Part shown: in pieces, positions 55,723 through 64,000 of the stretch
Position numbering within the stretch: position 1 is the stretch's first letter
Layout: every line of letters begins with the position of its first letter
From: Physcomitrium patens
Taxonomy: Eukaryota; Streptophyta; Bryopsida; Funariales; Funariaceae
DNA: 64,000 nt
NCBI RefSeq assembly: GCF_000002425.4
Contig: NC_037255.1
Span: 8,455,458 to 8,519,457, forward strand
Reading direction: 5' to 3'
The notes under the pieces: generated by a model
What the model saw: the letters and a program-made list of their open reading frames with translations, nothing else
The model's database searches: none
What the model was told of the DNA's origin: nothing
Translations under genes and position numbers: made by a program

Positions 55723-58700
55723 ATGAAGGATGCCACGGGCATGGACAATGCTATGTTGGCACGGTACTCAGAGGTGCTGACAAGGATGCTTAAGGAAGTG
55801 GAGCGCGCTGAGCGAGCTGCCAAAGGTGTGTTGATAGAGGACGAAAACTTTAGAATGCTGTCCAAGTATCTTGAGAGCATTCGCTTAATTCTGGAAGAGC
55901 TCGGTAGCAAGAATGTCAGCGACCCTGCGGGGATGCAGGTTACCCTAATGTCTATTGAACAAGAAGTAGCAAAAGCGCAATATGTTATCAGCATATGCAC
56001 ATCGAAGAGTAAGTTTTACCTTATTTTGAAATGCCAGGAGTTTCTCAAGGAAATTGAGGATATAACCCACGAGATAGGTCATTGTTTAGATTCTATCCCC
56101 GTTTCCGGTATGGACTTGGCTGTGGAGACCCTGGAAACGATGACTAAGCTGTCTAGTGATATGCGTAAAGCTCAGTTCAAACCTGGAACCGATGAGGAGG
56201 CTATTCTTGTTAAAATCAATGATGGAATCCGCAGCCGACAGACGAACTCGGAGTATGCAAATCATTTATTACTGCAGATTGCAAGAGCAGTTGGAGTACC
56301 GACGAATCCAGCCTCTCTGAAGGAAGAGCTGGATGTTCTCAAGAGGGAAAAGGAAGACGCGCGAGCACGAGAGAATCAGGAAGAGTATCGATATCTTGAG
56401 CAGATCATCGTTCTTCTTAGTCGTGCTGATGCAATCACTTCTGCCAGTGAAAAGGATCAAAATTACCAGAAAAAGCGAGGTTCTGGTGGGTGGCGGGGAC
56501 ATCCTCTTCCGCCTCTTCAAACCTTCTATTGCCCGATCACTCATGAAATCATGGAGGAGCCAGTTGAGATAGCATCAGGGCAAACGTATGAAAGAGCTGC
56601 GATTGAGAAGTGGTTGTCTGCTGGAAATTCCAATTGTCCCACCACGAAGGTTGAGCTTGAGAGCCTAGAAATCAAGCCGAACCTTGCATTGCGGCAGTCT
56701 ATACAGGAATGGAGAGAGAGGAACATAGCCATCAGTATCGCCGCCACGAAACCTAAGTTACAAAGCACTAGTGAGAGTGAGATATGTTCTGCGTTGAGGA
56801 CGTTACTGGCATTGAGTGAAGAGAAAGGGATTCATCGGTACTGGATTGCTCTTGAGGGTCTCATTCCGTGTCTAGTTCAACTCCTTTCATCTAACCAGAA
56901 AATCGTTCGCAAAGAGACCCTTGAGTTGCTTCGTAGCCTGTCTGTGGACAACAAAGAAAATAAGGTACTTCACGCATCGCTTTGAAAAATCTCACTTCGT
57001 TATTTTTTGAGATTGTGTTTTCTTTGATGAAGTTTCCTACTTTATGGGGATGAACGGTGTGGTAGTGATTCTCGGACGCTGGTTTTGTTGAGCACAATTA
57101 GGAAAATATTGCGGCAGCAGGTGCAATAAAGTTGGTGGTGAAGTCGCTAGCGAGGGATGTAGGAGAGGGAAGACAAGCTGTAGCACTCTTACGAGAGCTC
57201 TCCAAAGATCCTGAAATCTGTGAGAAGATTGGCAAGGTCCAGGGTTGCATTTTACTGCTTGTCACCATGTTGAATGCTGAGAATGCTCAGTCTGTAGCTG
57301 ATGCCAGAGAGCTTCTCAACAATCTTGCTAATAACGACCAGAATGTCGTTCAAATGGGTGAAGCAAATTACTTTGGACCGCTTGCCCAACGTTTGAATGA
57401 AGGTGAGGATACGGTGTCATGTTTTTGTTTATTTTCGTTGCCTTAAACTTATTATTCCTGATATCTTCCTACTTCCTCTTTGACACCGTTCCTTTTAATC
57501 AGTGTGAGTACTAAGCAACTTGTGTGACAGTGCCCCTTTTAGTGTTTGTGTAGTATATTCTGCGGGTCCCTCAATATTGCTTCTTCTGTGTGATTCATGA
57601 TAACGTATTAAAGATAGTTAGGTGGCTTCACGTTATAATAAGGAAGTCCATTCCATACAGTTTGATATGATCTTTTAAAAGGTCAGAAATGCACTTATTC
57701 ATATATTTTGAAATACGTCGTATTTCTCTACATAGTTTATCATGGCATCAAACCACTTGTTATTTTTAGAGCATTGCTAAGCTCCACTTCTGTAATGATC
57801 AGGCACCTATCTGTTGTTCAAATGTCTCTCGGTCAAGTCTAAATTACCAGGTTTATGGCCTAGCTCTTGGTCGTACATCTTTCATATTTCTTCATGTCAG
57901 CTATTGTGCTATTCATGCTTTAGTTTTAAAAATACCAGTCTAAGTTTTCGAGAACTCTCCTACAAATTCGTCTTGAATCATAATTTGTTGTTCAGGACGA
58001 ACTTCCTAAGTTCCAGCGATCATTCAAGACTTCTCATATACTGTACATTAAGTGTTTCTACGTTGGGTTCAAATGTTCGCGCTGTGCAGGTCCGGACATG
58101 ACGAAAATCCTAATGGCAAGCGCATTATCACGCATGGGGCTGACGGACCAAAGCAAAGCAACGCTAGCGGCACAAGGAGCCATTCCTCCGTTGGTGAAGA
58201 TGATCTCTGTAGGCAAACTGGAATCAAAAGCGGCAGCTCTAGGAGCTTTGAAGAATCTCTCAACGCTAGCTGAAAATCGAGAGATCATGATTGAAGCTGG
58301 AGTCATTCCTCCAATTCTGCGGCTCTTATTCTCTGTCACTTCCGTTGTGATGAGCTTGAAAGAAAATGCAGCAGCTACCCTTGGGAATCTTGCTATGGCG
58401 AGTACAAATGCAGGGACCAAAATTGACCACCATGGTAACATCCTTGAATCTGATGAAACATTGTTCCAGTTATTGTCGTTACTCAACCTTGCAGGGCCAA
58501 TGATTCAGGGACACCTGCTCCGGGCGCTTCTGGGGATGTCTAGCATCTCGGATGCTCGGGAGGTGCGAACCAAAATGCGAGAAGGTGGCGCTATCCAGCT
58601 CCTCCTTCCGTTCTGTGAAGCTCCCGGTGAAGAGGTTCGTATTCCCGCGCTCAAGCTATTGAAATGCTTGTCAAGTGAGGGCGCGGGAAAAGATTTGGCT

Positions 58701-59609
58701 GATCATTTAGGGCCAACCTACATCAAGGCGCTGGTGAAGCTGCTAGTGGACTCAAGTGGAGACGAAGAGAAAATGGCATCTGTGGGCATCATTAACAACC
58801 TTCCCATGAGTAATGCAAAAATGACAGATGTCCTCTTGCAAGCTGATGCGTTACCCGCCATTGTAAACCTCCTTAACCCCTCGAGAGGACCGAAGAGTGG
58901 CCCTCGGACTGTGCGTAACGCACTCGCAGAGTGCGCTTCTGGAGCTCTTTTACGCTTCACTTCTCCGGAAAATTCTAACGTCAGGGTTTTGCAACAAAAG
59001 GCAGCTGATCTTGATGCAATCCCTCGTCTCGTTACACTTCTTCAAACTGGGACACCATTGGCGAAGTGCAAAGCTGCTACCGCGCTCGGCCACTTTTCCC
59101 TCAGCAGCGAGGGACTTGCCTTAAAAGAAAACGTTCCCCGGTCGTGCTTTTCCTGTTTCAGACCCGCCATGCCTGTGGGTTGCAGCATTCATGGCGGTCC
59201 GTGCTCCGTGAAGACCACCTTTTGTCTGGTGATGGCGCAAGCAGTGCAACCTCTAGTGCAAGCGCTTGAAGTGCAAGAGAACGGAGCTGACTACGCAGCG
59301 CTCACTGCCCTTGGCACGCTCCTCGTCAATGACGCCACTCTGGAAAATGCAGTCAAGGTGATTGCGCAAGCGCAAGGGATCCGTCTTATTGTCAGGTTAC
59401 TGACTGTAGGCAGTGTGGATGCTAAAGAAAAGGCCGTGTGGATGCTTGAAAGGGTATTTCGCATTGAGGAGTACAAGATTGAATTTGGGAGTACCGCGCA
59501 GATGCCGCTCATTGATTTGACTCAGAAGGGTTCTATTGCAACGCGTCCTCTGGCAGCCAAGATCCTGGCTCACTTGAACATACTCCACAATCAGTCGACG
59601 TATTTCTAA
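55723..59609 (+). CDS. U-box/armadillo-repeat E3 ubiquitin ligase (PUB42/43/44-like)
   Basis: Three exons: 55723-56964, 57102-57402, 58090-59609. Splice sites are AAG|GTACTT, AAG|GTGAGG and two acceptors ending TTAG and GCAG, with phases 0 and 1. They give 1020 residues. The ATG at 55723 is the first in frame; a second follows four codons later. Residues about 1-260 form the helical N-terminal domain of plant PUBs. The U-box is at about 268-340 (FYCPITHEIMEEPVEIASGQ, TYERAAIEKWL, CPTTKVELE, IKPNLALRQSIQEW). Armadillo repeats run from about 370 to the end (LVQLLSSNQKIVRKETLELL, AIPPLVKMI, ALKNLSTLAENREIMIEAG). A Cys-rich loop, SCFSCFRPAMPVGCSIHGG, lies near 866-885. The U-box recruits E2 and the ARM repeats bind substrates. 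In Arabidopsis this subfamily (SAUL1) acts in senescence and immunity; the role here is unknown. No defect is seen. Confidence 0.92.
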
Positions 59610-61388
59610 CAGGGTTTTGTTGCGGGGCCCAAGGGAACTGCGCTTCGCTAGGGAGGGTTGTGATTGTAAGTTAAATTCCCATGTAATCTTCTTCCATGTG
59701 TCTATTATTTCGCATTCTTTATGCTGTTGTAATCAAGGAGCTAACTATTACACTGTTGTCAATTCTAGAGCCTAGCTGCGTCTGCAAGTGGGTGCGTTCA
59801 TGATCACTAATGTTCAAACTGATCGTGCTTTCCACATACCCTTGTATGCGTCTGACACAAATTCAGACTGGAATTTTGAATGCTTCATTGGTGCTGTGGA
59901 GATATTCTTGGGATTGTCCAGAATTACCTGTAATTATCAGCTGTTGCTGTGCGAGTTCAGGGTGGCACCCTGGAGAATGGTGTAAAATGGGGAATGTAGG
60001 AATTGCTGCATGATTTAGAGGCTGTTTTCATGATTCCCAACAATCCTTCAAATGGCCTAAGTAGCAGCCATCCAAGGATTTGGTGAGGAACCACGTGATT
60101 ATCAAATGACTGCACTTCAGTAATGTGGAAGTTAGTCAAACATCATGGTTATTTCCTCTTCGAGATCCTCTTCATACAATTCTTCACTATTACCTGAAGA
60201 TCCTTTTATTGCTATCATAACTAGCATCTAACCTGTATTTATTTGCTAGTGGACTGTTCACAGATATCCGTCACGTCCCAGAAAAGACTTGAATTATGGT
60301 TGCTATTGGTCATGAGAACTAGTAGAAATTTAGTCCTTTCGCGTTCTTATGTCAACCAAGTAATCTGTATAGCCACCAGGTACAAGGTAAACAAATTTAC
60401 CTCTCCAGCTTTGGAAGCGCCACACTGGGAGGCAAAGCAGAATCCTACATCCTGAAGCTCACTTGAATGCCGACAACCGCTTCAGCGACAGAGTTGAAAG
60501 ATAACATGACACTACGTATCATATTCATGTATGTCTATAAATACTCACCCACACACATAGTTTATCTTCATTGAATGCCATTGAGTTTTTCATTTTCTCT
60601 TCTAAGGTTAACAAACAGTAATTACTACCGACGTTATAGTAGAATAGCCGTAAAAGACGAATCTAATAATGGGTGAAAAGGATCGATTACGAATGTATCG
60701 GAGGTTCACGAACCCACAATTGAGGGTATAAAGACACAGTTGAATACCACGCGCCACTGCACACGGAATTCCACACCCAGGTGTCGTCAGCACTGAAGCT
60801 GCATGTGAAGAGTCCAAGTGGGCGCATCTCATAGCATTCGCTGTTTCCAGAAGAAACACCAGGAAGAGCTTGCTATTGTCGTATCCAGATGTCGAGGAGA
60901 GATGCTCCCAAGTGGATTGAAAAGCAGATCGATTTGATGGTCTGACTTGGTAATTTTGCTACTAAGCCCCATTTTATAAAATTTGTACCTAATTTGCCTA
61001 TTATTTAAACGTGGGCTATGAATCCAGTACTTGAGGCAACCAGTTGGCACGTCTGAGGAATCCGTCGAGGCGCATCCCCTTCTCGCTCACTCGCATTTTG
61101 CCTTCAGGAATGGATATGTCGAACTTATAATCGCATTATGAAGTTTCGCATTGGCTGTGCGAATAACCCTGAGATATTTGTTAGCTTGATTCTATGTCTA
61201 GAGTTCTGATCTCTGAATGGTTCCTGACAAGGGCTGAATAAGAGTTAAGAGCGGGATCCAAGCAACAGATTGGTTGCAAGTAAGCCAGAACTAGGATTAA
61301 ATGGTCAAGAACTGATTGAATGCAACAGCGGTACATAGAAGGGGGCAGAACAAACGTTTAGTGGTGAGGAGCAGGAAAACTTAGGGGA
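59610..61388. other. 3' region of U-box gene and upstream region of LEA-TMEM205 gene
   Basis: No coding exon could be supported. A TATA-box-like tctataaatactc (about 60534-60546) is followed by a CA-rich stretch, which could be a transcription start for the downstream gene if that gene has a leader intron. This is speculative, because the ATG is 840 bp away. Short frames here lack recognisable domains. Confidence 0.4.
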
Positions 61389-63969
61389 ATGAGGATGGGC
61401 GCAGGAGCTTTGGGATTGGGGCTGTTGATTGTGCTTTTGTTGTCGCCAGTTTCTACCGAAGCAATATGGGGTGGTAGAAACGAGGAGGCTGCTACTGCAG
61501 CAGAAGCTGCGAAAGAGTACGCCAAGGGGGCGGTTCGGAACACAGCAGACGCCGCTAGCAATGTTGGTGAGGGACTTGGATCTCAATTCTGTCCTGGAGT
61601 GTAGAAATGGTGCAAGCTATGCTCGACATTGAAGCCGGAATGTGTTGTGAATTTGAGATCTTGTTTGAATGAACTGCTTGTTTGAGTGAACTTGAACATG
61701 TACTAAGAGTTTTTCTTCAAAGAGAATGGGGATACGGTTTTTCCTGGTGTTAGAGGTTGATTTGGCTTAGTGTAGTGTTGATTGATTTGGAAAGGAGAAG
61801 AAGACTCTAAATGAGGTGAGATGGTGGCTGAGGTAGGCAATAGCATCAAGCAGACAGCGAACGCAGCTTTCGAAACGGCAGGAGATGGGGTTAAGGTGGT
61901 CACTGGAGGTGGGAGGGATCGCTCTTCCAGTGGACCAACTGGAGCTGCTTACCGAGACAGAGCAGGTTAGTGCCTACTGTTTGCAAGGTCTTGAAATTCG
62001 GTGGCTCACTTTTCTAGATTTGTAGTAATTACAAGTTCATATGCTTGTTGGTGATGCATCGCACAATCGGCTGCAGGAAACTACATTGCTGAAGCAGCCA
62101 CCGCGGCGCAACGTAGAGCTGCCGACGCCGCAGCAGCAGTAAGGGATACTCCAGTTGGTGTAAGCGCTTCCTTTTTTAACCTTCTTGATCAGTTGAACAT
62201 CAGCAGTGAAATCACCTGATTCTGTGGAAGTAGATGAATTTATTAGACACATAAAAATTGGTCCGACGGTTGTGAAGTTGCCGTCTAAACTGTTGAACGC
62301 CTCTCTCGTGCAGACTGCGCAAGCAGCCCGGGACACAGCAGCCTGGGCTTACGATGCGACAGCTGATACTTCTAGCAGCGCGATGAACAGAGTAAGGGGG
62401 AAACAAGATCCAGAACCAACTTACACCCAGCGTGCCGCCGATGCTGCAAGAAGGGTAAGGTATTCTGGATGTCATATATCTTCTTGAGAATGTTTTAGGG
62501 TGTGTCAATTGAACTTGAGTAGTGAAAGGCTCCGATCTCAAGCTTACGAGAACAATTATAAACCAGGCTGCTCAGAATATGCAAGACGGCGCTGCGAGGA
62601 CGTACGAGACGACCACCGCTCCTGTGAGGGACCACGTAATGGGTTATGGACAGGAAGATAATCGAGGAATTTTCGACAAAGCTAGAGACACCGTCACCAA
62701 TGCCGCATACCGAACAGGCGACTCCTTATCACGGGTTGGACAGGCAACTAGAGACACTGCATATAGAACTGCAGGCTACGAAGCCCCGTCCGACAGAGGG
62801 TATGCGTCGAGAGCATACGATTATGCGCGTGATACTTCATCAGATGCTTATGAGACCGGAAAGAACAAGCTTGGCAGCATCATCGAGATCTTGGGGTGGC
62901 ACAAAGCGGCTGATGACGACCACAGCTATCTTAGAAACTACTCCCCTTACGACGTCATAGTTGGAAACACAAGATACGTGTGGCATCAAGCACCTGAATC
63001 TGAGTCTTTCCTCCAAAGAGCCAGGAGTAAGGTTGCAGGAGTAACGGAACCGGTTGTAGAGAAAGCTAGCCAGGCTGCTAACACTGTGTATGATGCCGCT
63101 GGTCGAGCTAAGGAGTCTACGGGAGACATGGCGGGGAAAACTGGAGAAGCTGTCTCTGATTACAGTCAAAAAGGGAAGGAGGTGCTCGCTGCAGGAGCAG
63201 CCGCCGTTGGTGCGGACAAAATAGGCAAGAGACTTTTCGACACTGTGACCTGTAATTGGCGACACGGTTGTGACATTTCTTGGATTTGATGGATTTTTGT
63301 CTTGATTCATGATTGTAATGGTGAAAATTTGACGAATGGATGTGCAGCCAAGCCCGGGTTCTGGAGCAAATTTTGGCGCTTCATGCATCTCCTCACCTGG
63401 GGCGTGTCGTTCGGAACAGCTGTGTGGATGACTTTCATGTCGGGTCGGGTTCTCTCCCAGAGCATGCCCGGGGAGCAGTTTCGCCAGGTGCAAACCAAGA
63501 TGTTCCCTTCGTACCTCCGGTTCTTGACTTCCGCTGAAGGTTCACTGACATTCCTCTACATGCTTATGAGCATCGCTTCAAAATGGCAGATCCTGAACCT
63601 CCTCATCTTGACCAGTACCACGGCTTACAATGCCTACGTCCTTGAACCGGAAACGACAAAGGTATGTGCCCTTGTCGATGGATTTTCGTACTTCTGTCTA
63701 CACCTTTCACTTTCCATGCTTTTCTATCCTTTTGTAAGTGAAGATCGCTGACTGCGTTCCTTGTTTCACAGCTTTATCTCGAAAGAATGAAGTTGGAGAA
63801 AGAGGAAGGGAAGGGATTGACTTCAACAGAGAACAATGTCGGCAAGGAGCTTGCTGGAAAGAACAAGAGATTCAAGGAATTGCATGGATATTCAGCTTCG
63901 TTGAATCTTTTGAGTTTGGCGGGTTTGGCATACCACGCCTGGAACTTGCTTTCTAAGCTTCACACGTAG
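61389..63969 (+). CDS. LEA-domain protein with C-terminal TMEM205 (DUF4149-type) membrane domain
   Basis: Seven exons with consistent phases: 61389-61566, 61837-61965, 62077-62159, 62314-62454, 62567-63251, 63348-63661, 63772-63969, giving 575 residues. Residues 1-25 are a signal peptide (MRMGAGALGLGLLIVLLL...STEA). Residues about 26-400 are Ala/Lys/Asp/Thr-rich LEA-type 11-mer repeats (EAAKEYAKGAVRNTADAASN, AAQRRAADAAAAV, ARDTAAWAYDATADTSS, KASQAANTVYDAAGRAKEST). Residues 406-575 hold hydrophobic helices (HLLTWGVSFGTAVWMTF, LTFLYMLMSIASKW, ILNLLILTSTTAYNAY, LNLLSLAGLAYHAWNLL) of the TMEM205 family. Arabidopsis has the same LEA plus TMEM205 combination. Membrane protection during drying, fitting moss physiology, is an inference. 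The exon 3/4 borders and the exon 5 donor (ACCT|GTAATT) were chosen to keep the frame. Confidence 0.85.
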
Positions 63970-64000
63970 ATCAGGGTTCCTAGAGTGTTGTGTGTTAAGC

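Noticed and set aside
60534..60546. TATA box of an independent gene at 60.5 kb
   Set aside because: The sequence fits a TATA box, but no coding sequence of its own follows. It is kept only as a possible promoter of the LEA-TMEM205 gene with a leader intron.

Overview
The window looks like nuclear DNA of a moss, most probably Physcomitrium (Physcomitrella) patens or a close relative. This is an inference from content: a kinase–NB-ARC–LRR resistance-gene relic (an architecture described from mosses), chromodomain Ty3/gypsy elements, plant-type introns, TTTAGGG-like repeats, and plant gene families. Nothing bacterial (operons, Shine-Dalgarno sites, CRISPR) is present. All alignments were made by eye, so boundaries in the decayed parts are approximate.

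From base 1 to about 50.3 kb the window is an AT-rich transposon island. Its base layer is a dead resistance-gene cluster on the minus strand: a kinase plus NB-ARC at 31.4-32.7 kb, LRR repeats at 27.5-30.5 kb, and more LRR repeats at 17.9-18.1 kb and 2.0-2.75 kb. Two LTR retrotransposons split the LRR array. Element A (2756-17916) itself contains element B (7555-13856) and two non-coding insertions. Element D (18126-27543) contains two non-coding insertions. Next come a pyruvate decarboxylase fragment (minus strand) and a Ty1/copia element starting at 33978. The copia element was split by a minus-strand gypsy element C2 (35662-47918), and C2 was split inside its chromodomain by a young plus-strand gypsy element C1 (36678-42813). 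C1 has 5-bp target duplications, nearly identical LTRs, a primer-binding site, gag, pol and a polypurine tract. Its few premature stops are all C-to-T or G-to-A changes. The copia relic resumes at 48.5 kb and ends near 50.15 kb, followed by a rearranged ribosomal protein uL2 (RPL8) pseudogene.

From about 52.7 kb onward the DNA is ordinary, less AT-rich genic sequence with three apparently intact spliced genes: a divergent pirin-like protein (minus, 4 exons), a U-box/armadillo E3 ubiquitin ligase of the PUB42/43/44 type (plus, 3 exons, 1020 codons), and a LEA-domain/TMEM205-domain membrane protein (plus, 7 exons, 575 codons). Only this right-hand part is likely to encode functional proteins.

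The strongest unexplained signals are in the gypsy elements. There is a third ORF between pol and the 3' LTR that is recognisable in C1, C2, A and D (trace in B). There are dense perfect heat-shock-element arrays in the LTRs of C1 and C2, a canonical GGGAAAC slippery heptamer at the gag-pol overlap of C2, and a hairpin-forming leader shared by two LTR families.
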